Shown here piece after piece: positions 35,329 to 44,106 of a DNA stretch of 64,000 nucleotides. Each line of letters opens with the position of its first letter. The first letter of the stretch is position 1. The notes beneath the pieces were generated by a model that was not told the DNA's origin, searched no databases, and saw only the letters and a list, made by a program, of their open reading frames with translations. This DNA is from Bradyrhizobium arachidis (GTDB taxonomy: Bacteria; Pseudomonadota; Alphaproteobacteria; Rhizobiales; Xanthobacteraceae). The stretch is from contig NZ_CP077970.1 of the NCBI RefSeq assembly GCF_024758505.1, positions 7,936,001 to 8,000,000 of the forward strand, written 5' to 3'. A program made the position numbers and the translations under genes.

Positions 35329-36354
35329 TCAGCGCGCGCTGAACCTTTTCTCCCGCGCCTTGTACAGGCGATCGGCGACGAAGTCGCGGAGCTTTGCGGC
35401 ATCGTCGAATTCGAGCGTCACCTTGAACGGCACGACTCCTTGCACGTAGGGTAGCATCCCGTCGCCGCCATGGATTCGAGCAAGGTCCTTCTCCGTCGTC
35501 ACCAGCGTTAGCCCATCGCGGCTGGCGTCTACTGACAGATCCTGGATTTCGCGCTCCGAATACGGGTGATGGTCAGCGAAAGCGCGGCTCCCGACAATCT
35601 CGACCCCGCTCGCCCGCAATGTCCTGAAGAATCGCTCGGGATCACCGATGCCGGCGAAGGCGAGGACGCGCTTGCCCGACAGTTTTTCGAGCGACTCGGC
35701 ATCCGGCTTCAGGCGCGCGCGCAACACCGGCCTGTCGCGCGAAGCGATCTCACTGGCGATGCCGTCCGCGGCATGACCGTCGCCGATCACGACCAGCGCG
35801 TCGGTGCGAGAGAGCTGCCCCCTGAGCGGCGCGCGCAGGGGGCCTGCCGGAAACACCTTGCCGTTGCCAAGGCCACGCTCGCTGTCGATCACGATCAGCG
35901 AGGCATCCTTCATGACACCCGGATTCTGAAAGCCGTCGTCCATCAGGATCACGGTGGCGCCTTGCGATTTGGCGAGCGCCACGCCGTCGACGCGGTCGCG
36001 CGCGACCGCGACCGGCACGTTGCGCACCATCATCAGCGGTTCGTCGCCGACATCATCAGCGGTGTGCCGTTCGGCATCGACCATCACCGGGCCGCGTAAT
36101 TTTCCGCCATAGCCGCGGCTGAGCACGACCGGCGTCTCGCCGAGCTCGCGCAGCAGATTGGTCAGCGCCAGCACGGTCGGCGTCTTGCCGGCGCCGCCGA
36201 CGTGATAATTGCCGACGCAGAGCACGGGGATGCCGGCGTCGATGCCCTCGCGCAGCATGCGGCGTTCGGCGATCGCGCCATAGAGCGCGCCGAGGGGCCG
36301 TAGGAAATGCGACTTGAGCGAACGTGGCCGGTGCCAGAAGGCCGGCTCACGCAT
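35329..36354 (-). CDS. lpxK: LpxK, tetraacyldisaccharide 4'-kinase
   Basis: A 341-residue enzyme that phosphorylates the lipid A precursor at the 4' position on the cytoplasmic face. The P-loop is GNYHVGGAGKTPT near residue 47, and VLSRGYGGKLRGPVMVD and VILMDDGFQN follow, all LpxK signatures. The N-terminus FLRPLGALYGAI is the membrane-associated helix. It overlaps waaA by eight bases. The run DUF4170-DUF374-waaA-lpxK makes lipid A-Kdo. Confidence 0.95.
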   Translation of the reverse strand: MREPAFWHRPRSLKSHFLRPLGALYGAIAERRMLREGIDAGIPVLCVGNYHVGGAGKTPTVLALTNLLRELGETPVVLSRGYGGKLRGPVMVDAERHTADDVGDEPLMMVRNVPVAVARDRVDGVALAKSQGATVILMDDGFQNPGVMKDASLIVIDSERGLGNGKVFPAGPLRAPLRGQLSRTDALVVIGDGHAADGIASEIASRDRPVLRARLKPDAESLEKLSGKRVLAFAGIGDPERFFRTLRASGVEIVGSRAFADHHPYSEREIQDLSVDASRDGLTLVTTEKDLARIHGGDGMLPYVQGVVPFKVTLEFDDAAKLRDFVADRLYKAREKRFSAR

Positions 36355-37651
36355 TGGCGGCTCCCATCTCGATGCGGAGCTGCAGCAGATAGGGTTCGAG
36401 CGCGGTCATGGTGCGGTCCAGCGCGCCGCCGAGCCGGTCGACCACGCCGGTCCCAGCGCGATGCATGGTCTCGCGCACGGCGGGATCGGCCAGCAACTGG
36501 CCGAGCTGCTTCACCAGCGCCTCCTGCGTCTCGGCCTGACGCGCGCCGCCGCTGCCGTCGAGCGCCTCGTAGACGTCGGTGAAATTGAAGACGTGCGGGC
36601 CGTGGATGATGGAGGCTCCGAGCTTGATCGCCTCGATCGGATTCTGGCCGCCATGCGGGATCAGCGATCCCCCCATGAAAACGATCGGCGACAGCCGGTA
36701 GAACAGGCCGAGCTCGCCCATGGTGTCGGCGACGTAGACGTCGGTGGCCACGGTCGGCAATTCATCGCGCGAGCGCAGGCCGGGCTTGAGGCCCGAGGCG
36801 GTAATCAGGCCCGCGATCGACGAGCCGCGATCGGGATGCCGCGGCACGATCACGGTGAGCAGCGACGGGAAGAAGCCGGCGAGGCTGCGATGGGCTGCGA
36901 CCAGCATCTCCTCCTCGCCCGGATGGGTCGAGGCCGCAACCACGATCGGACGTCCCCGTGTCATCGCCATGAGACGCTCGAGCTTGACGGGATCGGCCGG
37001 CGGGGCGGCGACGTCGAGCTTGAGATTACCCGTGGTGACGACGTTGCGGCTGCCGAGGGCGGAAAAGCGCTCGGCGTCGGTGCGCGACTGTGCCAGGCAG
37101 ATGTCGAACCGCGACAGCAGCGCCGAGATCGTGCCCTGGACCCGGCGCCAGCGCGGGAAGGAGCGCGGCGACATCCGCCCGTTGATCAGCACCATCGGCA
37201 GCCGCCGCGCGCTACCTGCGAGGATCAGGTTCGGCCACAGGTCGGATTCGATGAACAGCGCCAGCGACGGCTTCCAGTGATCGAGAAAGCGCGCGACGTA
37301 GCGCGGGGAATCGTAGGGCACGTATTGATGGATGACGTCGGGCGGAAAGCGTTTTGCGACCACCGCGGCCGAGGTCACCGTGCCCGAGGTGAGCAGGATG
37401 CGCAGATTGAGCTCGCGCAGCCGCTCGATCAGCGCGGCCGCCGCCAGCACCTCGCCGACGCTCGCGCCGTGAATCCACACCAGGGGCCCGTGCGGCCGCA
37501 CGTCCTGCGAGAGGCCACGTCGCTCGCCGACCCGCGCCGGGTCTTCCTTGCCCTGCTTCAACCGCCGCTTGATCAGCGCAGGCGCCAGCGGCACGAGGCC
37601 GGAGGCCAAGTGCTGATAGACCCGCAGCGTCATCGGCAGCGAATTAGGCAT
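36347..37651 (-). CDS. waaA: WaaA (KdtA), Kdo transferase
   Basis: About 434 residues from MPNSLPMTLRVYQHLASG. The signatures are LVWIHGASVGEVLAAAALIE near residue 60, FIESDLWPNLI, and the C-terminal nucleotide-sugar site GGSLIPHGGQNPIEA. It transfers Kdo from CMP-Kdo to lipid A precursor. The start overlaps the stop of the acyltransferase gene by eight bases, and the end overlaps lpxK by eight bases, which indicates tight co-translation. Confidence 0.94.
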   Translation of the reverse strand: MPNSLPMTLRVYQHLASGLVPLAPALIKRRLKQGKEDPARVGERRGLSQDVRPHGPLVWIHGASVGEVLAAAALIERLRELNLRILLTSGTVTSAAVVAKRFPPDVIHQYVPYDSPRYVARFLDHWKPSLALFIESDLWPNLILAGSARRLPMVLINGRMSPRSFPRWRRVQGTISALLSRFDICLAQSRTDAERFSALGSRNVVTTGNLKLDVAAPPADPVKLERLMAMTRGRPIVVAASTHPGEEEMLVAAHRSLAGFFPSLLTVIVPRHPDRGSSIAGLITASGLKPGLRSRDELPTVATDVYVADTMGELGLFYRLSPIVFMGGSLIPHGGQNPIEAIKLGASIIHGPHVFNFTDVYEALDGSGGARQAETQEALVKQLGQLLADPAVRETMHRAGTGVVDRLGGALDRTMTALEPYLLQLRIEMGAANA

Positions 37652-38357
37652 AATCCGGTTCCGGGCGGCCGAGTTGGGCATAGGCGCGGCGGGTCGCTTC
37701 GTTCAGCGTCTCTTCCAGCTCCAGGCGCAGGGCCTCCATGGTGGCGGCATCCGCGTCCGGCGGGACGTTGATTTCCTTGATTCCCACCAATGCGCCTCGC
37801 CCAAATGGCAAATTGATGGTGGTGCGATCCCAGTTCTTCAGCCGGATGTAGCGACTGGTCGCCATCGCGAAAGGCATGATCGGCCGCCCCGATTCCCTTG
37901 CCAGCATGATGATGCCGAGACCCGCAACCCGCGAACGCTTCGGCACGTCGGCGGTCAGGGCGACATTATAGTCGTCCGCGAGCGCCTGCACCATTTCCCT
38001 GAAGGCCCCGACCCCGCCCTTGCGGTGGAAAGCCCCGCCGTGGTCGCCGGAGCCGCGGATGGTGCCGATGCCGAGCCGCTCCACGGCGATCGCGTTGAAC
38101 TCGCCGTCGCGATGCCTGGAGATCAGGACCTTGGCCCGGTACGACTCCTTGTTCTTGATGAACGGCGTCAAAAAATGCTGGCCATGCCAGAAGGCGAAGA
38201 TCGCTGGTATCCGCGGCTCGACGCGGCCGTAGATGTCGGGCGGATCGAACGTGAACTTGTTGGTCCGCCAGACCAGACGCAGCCATTCGGCCGCCAGGAA
38301 ACCGACGGCACGCTGAACGAAGCTGCTTCGCAGCGTATTGCGAAGCAGTCGCTTCAA
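37644..38357 (-). CDS. DUF374 lysophospholipid-acyltransferase-like protein
   Basis: 237 residues with the DUF374 acyltransferase pattern: IFAFWHGQHFLTPF (HxxxF/W), LISRHRDGEFNAIAVERLG and GSGDHGGAFHRKGGVGAF. The block FGRGALVGIKEINVPPDADAA is near the end. Its place directly before waaA and lpxK suggests a role in lipid A or phospholipid acylation, but the acyl acceptor is not established for this family. It overlaps the DUF4170 gene by four bases. Confidence 0.85.
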   Translation of the reverse strand: MKRLLRNTLRSSFVQRAVGFLAAEWLRLVWRTNKFTFDPPDIYGRVEPRIPAIFAFWHGQHFLTPFIKNKESYRAKVLISRHRDGEFNAIAVERLGIGTIRGSGDHGGAFHRKGGVGAFREMVQALADDYNVALTADVPKRSRVAGLGIIMLARESGRPIMPFAMATSRYIRLKNWDRTTINLPFGRGALVGIKEINVPPDADAATMEALRLELEETLNEATRRAYAQLGRPEPDYA

Positions 38358-38617
38358 CGCGCCGGCTTCGGTTCGTTGGTGGATTCTTGGCCCGGGTCGA
38401 GCAGCCGGTGAAGGTGGACGATGAAATAGCGCATCTGGGCGTTGTCGACGGTCATCTGCGCCTTGGCCTTCCAGGCCGTGTAGGCCGTGGCATAGTTCGG
38501 ATACAGGCCCACGACCTCGACGTCGTCAAGGTTCTTGAACGTGTTGTGCTCGAGATCGACGAGCTCGCCGCCGATGACGAGATGGAGCAATTGTTGCTGC
38601 GGGGCACTATCTGGCAT
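38354..38617 (-). CDS. DUF4170 domain protein
   Basis: An 87-residue protein whose core LLHLVIGGELVDLEHNTFKN and VVGLYPNYATAYTAWKAKAQ matches DUF4170, typical of alphaproteobacteria. It ends with an acidic/Pro-rich tail. It begins the lipid A/Kdo run and overlaps DUF374 by four bases. Function is unknown; because of the constant context an accessory role in envelope lipid synthesis is likely. Confidence 0.88.
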   Translation of the reverse strand: MPDSAPQQQLLHLVIGGELVDLEHNTFKNLDDVEVVGLYPNYATAYTAWKAKAQMTVDNAQMRYFIVHLHRLLDPGQESTNEPKPAR

Positions 38618-38677
38618 GCGTGTTTCTTTCCTAACGGGCTGCCCGGCAAGCAGGTTCGATAAGCACGATGGTTGCGG

Positions 38678-39508
38678 TCAGGGCAAGGGGCGCTGTCGAA
38701 AATGCGCGACAATGCTTGCATGACGATCGCGGCCAGCGGCCACCAGCACCCCGTGCGCCACTTCCCGGCGATTGTAGAGGATGGGATCTCCGGAGAGTTC
38801 GCTCATTCTACCATCCGCTTCCTGCACGATCAAATCGGCCGCCGCAAGGTCCCAGTCATGGCTGTTGCCGCCCGCAAAAGCCGCATCGAGCGCGCCGTGG
38901 GCGACCCGGCAGAGTCGCAGCGCGAGCGAACCGATTCGCGGATGCAGCTTGATGTCGCCAAGTGATGGCTCAAGTGACGGCTTTAGTCGTTCGACCAGCG
39001 GCTTCGGACCGGCAACGCGGGCGAAGTCAAGCGCGGATCCCGGCGCCGTCCGCACCGGCTTGTCGTTGAGCACCGTGCCCTGTCCGCGGGCTGCGAAAAA
39101 GAACTCACCGCTCGTCGGCGCAAACACCGCGGCGAGGACCGGCGAGGCATCTTCGACCAGCGCGACACTGACGCACCAGTCGTCATGGCCATTGAGATAG
39201 TTGCGTGTCCCGTCAATGGGATCGACCACCCATGTCAGCCGCCGCGACAGCCGCGCCGCGTGGTCGGCGCTCTCCTCCGACAGCCAGCCATAGTCCGGCG
39301 TCGCACCGCGCAGGCGCGTCTCCAGGAGGTCGTTGACGGCGATGTCGGCTTCCGAGACCGGCGAGGACGCGCCCTTGGTCCACTTCTTCAGCTCGGTGCG
39401 AAACATCGACAGCGCGAGGCTGCCGGCCTCGCGCACCGCCGCCTTCAACAAGGCGGCGTCGCGCGTCAAGATTTTCTCGTCCAAGGAGTTCGCGTCAGCG
39501 GCCGCCAA
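38678..39508 (-). CDS. Inositol monophosphatase/CysQ-family phosphatase
   Basis: 276 residues with the lithium-sensitive phosphatase signatures WVVDPIDGTRNYLNG (metal ligands, ~residue 93) and HDWDLAAADLIVQEADG (~residue 216), plus GWLSEES for the third acidic ligand. It could hydrolyse inositol phosphates, fructose-1,6-bisphosphate or 3'-phosphoadenosine 5'-phosphate; sequence alone does not decide. It overlaps pmbA by 14 bases and precedes the DUF4170-lpxK run. Confidence 0.87.
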   Translation of the reverse strand: MAAADANSLDEKILTRDAALLKAAVREAGSLALSMFRTELKKWTKGASSPVSEADIAVNDLLETRLRGATPDYGWLSEESADHAARLSRRLTWVVDPIDGTRNYLNGHDDWCVSVALVEDASPVLAAVFAPTSGEFFFAARGQGTVLNDKPVRTAPGSALDFARVAGPKPLVERLKPSLEPSLGDIKLHPRIGSLALRLCRVAHGALDAAFAGGNSHDWDLAAADLIVQEADGRMSELSGDPILYNRREVAHGVLVAAGRDRHASIVAHFRQRPLP

Positions 39509-40892
39509 GCGTCAGCCCCTCGATGCGCACCGTCGGCGCATTGACGCCGTAGCGGAATTCGAGATCGTTGGCCGGCTGCATCGATTTGAAGATCTCGAAC
39601 AGATGGCCCGCGATCGTGACCTCGCTCACGGGATAGGTCAGCTTGCCGTTCTCGATCCAGAAACCGGAAGCGCCGCGGCTGTAGTCGCCGGTGACCCCGT
39701 TGACGCCCGAGCCGATCAAATCGGTGACGTAAAAGCCCTGCTTGATGTCGGACATCAACTCCGCCGGGCTGGCGCTGCCGGCCTCGAGGTGCAGATTGTA
39801 CGGCCCGGGCGAGGGCGAGGACGACACGCCGCGATGGGCGTGGCCGGTGGTCTGAAGCCCGAGCTCGCGCGCGGTCGCGCAATCCAGCAGCCACGTCGTC
39901 AGCACGCCTTCATCGATCAGCGCGACCTTCTTCACCGCGACGCCTTCGGCATCGAAGCTCTGCGAGCGCAAGCCGCGACGGCGCAAGGGATCGTCGATGA
40001 TGCGGATGTTCTTGGCGAATAATTGCTGGCCGAGCTTGTCCTTCAAAAAGCTGGTCTTGCGTGCGATCGAGGCGCCGTTGATGGCGCCGACGAGATGGCC
40101 GACCAGCGAGCCCGCAACCCGCGGATCGAACAGGACGGGCACCTTGCAGGTCTCGACCTTGCGCGGATTGGAACGCGCCACCGTGCGCTCGCCGGCGGAA
40201 CGGCCGACGGTCTCGGGCGACAACAGATCGGAGCCGTGCGGCGCGGAGGTGAAATCATAGTCGCGCTCCATGCCGGTGCCTTCACCGGAGATCGCGGTCG
40301 CGGAGATGCCCTGGCTCGAGCGCAGGTAGGTTCCGTGAAAACCGGTGCTCGTCACCAGCACCATGCCGCCGATGCCGGCCGAGGCCGACGCGCCACCGGA
40401 CTTGGTCACGCCTTTCACGGCGAGTGCCGCAGCTTCAGCCTCGAGCGCACGGCGCTCGAGTTCCGCAGTCGCGGGAATGTTCGGGTCGAGCAGATCGAGA
40501 TCGGGAAAATCGCGCGCGAGCAGCGCGGGATCGGCAAGGCCGACAAACTTGTCGTCGGGCGCGACGCGCGCCATCGCGACCGCGCGCTCCGCGAGATTCG
40601 TCACGGCATCGCCGCTGACGTCATTGGTGGACACCACCGCCTGGCGCTGGCCGACCAGCACGCGCAGGCCGACATCGTCGCCCTCGGACCGCTCGGATTC
40701 CTCGACGCGGCCGTCGCGCACCTCGACGCCTTGCGAGATGCCGCGCACCGCGACCGCATCGGCCGCATCGGCGCCGGCACGCTTGGCGGCATCGACCAGC
40801 CGCTGCGCGAGATCGGAGAGCGCGGACTGATCGAACAAATCGGCATTGGCTTTGGCGGCAAGCGCCGATGCGGGCGATGGTGAAGAGTTCAC
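39495..40892 (-). CDS. pmbA: PmbA/TldE, subunit of the TldD/TldE protease
   Basis: 465 residues. The N-terminal part has the TldD/PmbA pattern (VRDGRVEESERSEGDDVGLRVLVGQRQAVVSTND). The C-terminal part has SFDAEGVAVKKVALIDEGVL and GVNGVTGDYSRGASGFWIENG, the latter typical of TldE/PmbA. TldE lacks the HExxxH zinc motif of TldD and serves as its partner in maturation or degradation of peptides. TldD is not in this window. It is the first gene of a leftward run with the phosphatase gene. Confidence 0.92.
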   Translation of the reverse strand: MNSSPSPASALAAKANADLFDQSALSDLAQRLVDAAKRAGADAADAVAVRGISQGVEVRDGRVEESERSEGDDVGLRVLVGQRQAVVSTNDVSGDAVTNLAERAVAMARVAPDDKFVGLADPALLARDFPDLDLLDPNIPATAELERRALEAEAAALAVKGVTKSGGASASAGIGGMVLVTSTGFHGTYLRSSQGISATAISGEGTGMERDYDFTSAPHGSDLLSPETVGRSAGERTVARSNPRKVETCKVPVLFDPRVAGSLVGHLVGAINGASIARKTSFLKDKLGQQLFAKNIRIIDDPLRRRGLRSQSFDAEGVAVKKVALIDEGVLTTWLLDCATARELGLQTTGHAHRGVSSSPSPGPYNLHLEAGSASPAELMSDIKQGFYVTDLIGSGVNGVTGDYSRGASGFWIENGKLTYPVSEVTIAGHLFEIFKSMQPANDLEFRYGVNAPTVRIEGLTLGGR

Positions 40893-41020
40893 GAACGAAA
40901 TCCTGTTGGGAAGGGGCGGGTTCGGGGCGACGGGGCCGGAACTACCAGATGTGCCCTATTTCCGCGGACTTCAAGCATTTTCCCTGCGTCAAAAGCTCAG
41001 ATTCTCAGGGTTGGCGCAAC

Positions 41021-41065
41021 GTCTCGTCAATCATGCGAGCCAAGGTCTTGTCAATCATGCGCGAC
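41021..41065. repeat. Two direct repeats upstream of the DUF6101-like gene
   Basis: GTCTCGTCAATCATGCGAGC at 41021 and GTCTTGTCAATCATGCGCGA at 41045 are spaced 24 bases apart and differ at only a few positions. They lie ~100 bases before the next gene in a 275-base noncoding gap between divergent genes. They may be operator half-sites or a chance duplication. Confidence 0.4.
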
Positions 41066-41167
41066 GGTCATTGCGGGTTAACCAGCCTTTTTAAGCCAAT
41101 TCCGAAGGGGGCGCGCTAGTCTCGTGCGTATCGACCGGGAACATAATCCCGGCGGGGAGACAAAGCC

Positions 41168-41686
41168 GTGAGGCGTCAAACAGTCAACAGCGGGATCAAT
41201 CCCGCCGGGTCGAGCCGCGCACTGCGGCTCGACCCTCTTTCTCTGCCGGTCCGCTTCGACGCGCACGATCCGCGCGCCGACGGATGCACGAGGCAGATCG
41301 AGCTTCATCGCGAACGCGTCGTGCTGCGTCGTGCCGTGCGCGGCATGCAGATGGCGGTCAACGTCCGCGTCAGCGACTTCATCGGCATCGCACTGCGCGG
41401 CATCGACGAGACCCAGACGCTGGTGCTGGTGCATCGCGACCCGTCGCTCTCGGTACCGCTCGGCGTCAGCGCCGACCGCGAGGAGATCGTCAACGCCTGG
41501 GCAATGTGGAGCGAGATCTTCGCGCTGCCCCAGCTCGACGAAGCCAGGCGCGATCCCGCACCGCGCCGTCGCCGCCGCAACGCGATCCGCGACCGCCGTC
41601 CAAAATTCCTGGTGCGCCGCCGCGCCGGTGTCGCGCGCGACCTCTCCGTTCACCGCGGCGAGCGCGAGATCATCGCACGGACCTGA
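41168..41686 (+). CDS. Conserved protein, probably DUF6101 family
   Basis: 172 residues with a GTG start and GGGGAGA eight bases upstream. The N-terminus SSRALRLDPLSLPVRFDAHDPRADG and the RQIELHRERVVLRRAVRGMQM core are, to my recollection, the DUF6101 pattern of Bradyrhizobium. The C-terminal third is very basic (RRRRRNAIRDRRPKFLVRRR), which suggests contact with nucleic acid or acidic surfaces. There are no membrane helices. Function is unknown. Confidence 0.75.
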   Translation: MRRQTVNSGINPAGSSRALRLDPLSLPVRFDAHDPRADGCTRQIELHRERVVLRRAVRGMQMAVNVRVSDFIGIALRGIDETQTLVLVHRDPSLSVPLGVSADREEIVNAWAMWSEIFALPQLDEARRDPAPRRRRRNAIRDRRPKFLVRRRAGVARDLSVHRGEREIIART

Positions 41687-41866
41687 GGCGTGACCGGCTC
41701 GAATTGCCGCGCCGGACACAGAGCATCGAAACAACCCCATGCACAGTAGCCGGCAGCCACAGGCGCGATGCGCGGTGGATTCGCCGAACCATCTGAGACG
41801 TCGGGCAAATCGGCGACGATGACGCGATTGGCGGACTGTAGGGTGGGGCTGCCGCCGCAAGCGAAA

Positions 41867-41890
41867 AGGGCCGCCCCTCGGGACGGCCCT
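41867..41890 (-). terminator. Terminator of the triple-barrel outer-membrane protein gene
   Basis: On the minus strand AGGGCCG and CGGCCCT form a 7-bp stem followed by TTTTCGC. It lies 24 bases after the stop codon. It fits a Rho-independent terminator. Confidence 0.7.
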
Positions 41891-41913
41891 CGAGACGCGA
41901 TCGCGCAGCCGCT

Positions 41914-44106
41914 TTATTGTCCGAACTTGTAGCTGACCCTGAGGCGCGCGACATCGGTCGTCAGATGATTGCGGACCACGCAATTGCTTGCCGGGTTGGA
42001 GGTACAAAGATTCGCGCCATTGGCGAGGGTGATGTTAGCGTCACGATCCTGATACATCGTGTGCAGGAATTCGCCGCCAACGATCCAGTTCGGGCTCAGG
42101 GCGTACTCCACACCCGCGCCGATCACGCCGCCCCAGAGTACGCCGCTGCGGTTGGCCGTAACTCCGGTGGGCGTGCCAAAGGCTGGCGACGCAAGATTGT
42201 TGAATTCGACCCCGGTTTGCTGGACGTCTGCCCAGGCAGCGCCGCCGGTCACGTAGGCCAACGCATTGTTGACGACCAGGCCGGCGCGGGCCCGGATCGT
42301 TCCGCTGACATCTGCCTTGGCTGCAACATTCATGGCGAAAATGTCATCGCCACCGAGGACGGACTCTTTGAACCCGCTGTTACCATTCACATCAGCTTCA
42401 ATACCGACCAGACCTCTGCCGAACTGATAATTGTAGCCGACCTGAGCGCCGCCGGTGAAGAAGCCGCGCGTGGGCGTCGCGGTGGAGCAATAATAGCAGG
42501 GATCGTCGAAGTGCGACGCCGCCATTCCACCGCCGGCGTTGCCGCCGATGTAGAAGCCCGTCCAATTGTAGGCCGCAGCCACCGGCGCCATCGCCGGAGA
42601 AGTCGGTGCCGGGTCACCGAACTTGTAGCTGAGCCTGGCGCGAGCGACGTCGGTCGTCAGCTGGTTGCGAATGACGCAATTGGTCGCGGGGCGGCCGCCA
42701 CAAGCATTGGTGCCGTTGGCAAGGACGATGTTCGCGTCACGATCTTCATAGACGGTGTGAAGGTATTCGGCGCCAATGATCCAGTTCGAGTTCAGGGCGA
42801 ACTCAACACCTGCTCCGATCACGCCACCCCAGAGCGTGCCGCTGCGGTTGGCGGTGACGCCGGTCGGAGCACCGAAGGTCGCACCGAGAGGATTGTTGAA
42901 AAATTCAACCCCGGTCTGCTGGACGTTTGCCCAGGCAGCGCCGCCGGTCACGTAGACCAAGGCATTGTCGATAACGACACCGCTGCGCGCCCGGATCGTT
43001 CCGCTGACGTCCGCCTTGGTGGTGACAGTCATTGCTCTGGTCTCACCGCCTCCGAGAACGGACCCCTTGAAGTCGCCGTTGCCGTTCACGTCGGCTTCGA
43101 TGCCGACCAGGCCGCTCCCGAACTGGTAATTGTAGCCGATCTGCCCACCGCCGGTGAAAAAGCCGCCCGTGGGCATTGCGGACGAGCAATAGAAGCAGGG
43201 ATCATCGAAGCGGGACGAGGCCATGCCTCCGCCGGCATTGCCGCCGATGTAGAAGCCCGTCCAGCTATAGACCGAAGCCACCGCCGGAGCCTTTGCATAG
43301 CGCGGGCCGGCGCTGCCATAGGCGTCGGTCGAGACCGGGACGGGATCGCCAAATTTGTAGCTGAGCCTGACACGTGCGACGTCGGTCGTCAGTTGGTCGC
43401 GGATGACGCAATTGGCCGCGGGGCGGGATGCACCACATCCATTGGCGCCAGCAGCAGTTACAATGTTGGCGTCACGGTCCTGGTACATTGTGTGAAGATA
43501 TTCGGCGCCAACAATCCAGTTGTTGGCCAAGGCGAACTCGACACCCGCTCCGATCACGCCGCCCCAGAGCACGCCACTGCGGTTGGCGGTAACTCCTGTC
43601 GGAGCACCGAAGGTCGGGCTGGCAGCCACATTATTGAATTCGATCCCGGTTTGCTTGACATCGGCCCAAGCGGCGCCGCCAGTCGCGTAAACCAAAGCGT
43701 TGTCGATAACGAGACCGGCGCGGGCCCGGATCGTTCCGCTGACATCGGCCTTGCTGGTGACAGTCATGGCTCTGCTGTCGTCGCCTCCGAGGACGGAGCC
43801 CTTGAAGTCGCTGTTGCCGTTTACGTCGGCTTCGATGCCGACCAGGCCTCTCCCGAACTGGTAGTTGTAGCCGATCTGCGCGCCGCCGGTGAAAAAGCCG
43901 CGCGTCGGTGTCGCGGATGAACAGTAGATGCAGGGATCGTCGAAGTGCGACGAAGCCATGCCGCCGCCGAGATTGCCGCCGATGTAGAAGCCCGTCCAAC
44001 TGTAGATTGCCGCCGGAGCTTTTGTGTAGACCGGAGCGAGATCCGCCGCAGAGCCTGCCACCGTGGTGGCGAAAAGAGCAGCCGCGGCTGCGAGGGTGGT
44101 TCTCAT
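41914..44106 (-). CDS. Outer-membrane protein with three tandem beta-barrel domains
   Basis: 730 residues from MRTTLAAAAALFATTVAGSAA (signal peptide, GGAAG upstream). The mature protein is three near-identical barrels at residues 35-254, 280-498 and 513-730, joined by Ala/Pro linkers. Each begins Y(S/N)WTGFYIGGN, contains GIEADVNGN, ADVSGTIRAR and NRSGxLWGGVIGAGVE, and ends with TTDVAR...SYKFG, the last strand with a C-terminal aromatic. This is the Omp25/RopB-like 8-strand barrel of rhizobia, normally ~220 residues. Each copy has CxYC after FDDP and a Cys pair in the last loop. The frame is intact throughout. Confidence 0.9.
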   Translation of the reverse strand: MRTTLAAAAALFATTVAGSAADLAPVYTKAPAAIYSWTGFYIGGNLGGGMASSHFDDPCIYCSSATPTRGFFTGGAQIGYNYQFGRGLVGIEADVNGNSDFKGSVLGGDDSRAMTVTSKADVSGTIRARAGLVIDNALVYATGGAAWADVKQTGIEFNNVAASPTFGAPTGVTANRSGVLWGGVIGAGVEFALANNWIVGAEYLHTMYQDRDANIVTAAGANGCGASRPAANCVIRDQLTTDVARVRLSYKFGDPVPVSTDAYGSAGPRYAKAPAVASVYSWTGFYIGGNAGGGMASSRFDDPCFYCSSAMPTGGFFTGGGQIGYNYQFGSGLVGIEADVNGNGDFKGSVLGGGETRAMTVTTKADVSGTIRARSGVVIDNALVYVTGGAAWANVQQTGVEFFNNPLGATFGAPTGVTANRSGTLWGGVIGAGVEFALNSNWIIGAEYLHTVYEDRDANIVLANGTNACGGRPATNCVIRNQLTTDVARARLSYKFGDPAPTSPAMAPVAAAYNWTGFYIGGNAGGGMAASHFDDPCYYCSTATPTRGFFTGGAQVGYNYQFGRGLVGIEADVNGNSGFKESVLGGDDIFAMNVAAKADVSGTIRARAGLVVNNALAYVTGGAAWADVQQTGVEFNNLASPAFGTPTGVTANRSGVLWGGVIGAGVEYALSPNWIVGGEFLHTMYQDRDANITLANGANLCTSNPASNCVVRNHLTTDVARLRVSYKFGQ
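41917..44004 (-). repeat. Three in-frame ~655-bp tandem repeats inside the outer-membrane protein gene
   Basis: The repeat units lie at 43345-44004, 42613-43269 and 41917-42570. They are similar enough at DNA level to be read side by side, yet each has its own substitutions and a different linker, so the triplication is not very recent. Unit length is constant at 218-220 codons, with no frameshift. Confidence 0.9.

Noticed and set aside
41917..43920. A 667-codon open frame antisense to the triple-barrel gene
   Set aside because: It exists because the three repeats share composition that avoids stops on the other strand. It has no ribosome-binding site or family match, while the minus frame has a signal peptide and barrel motifs.
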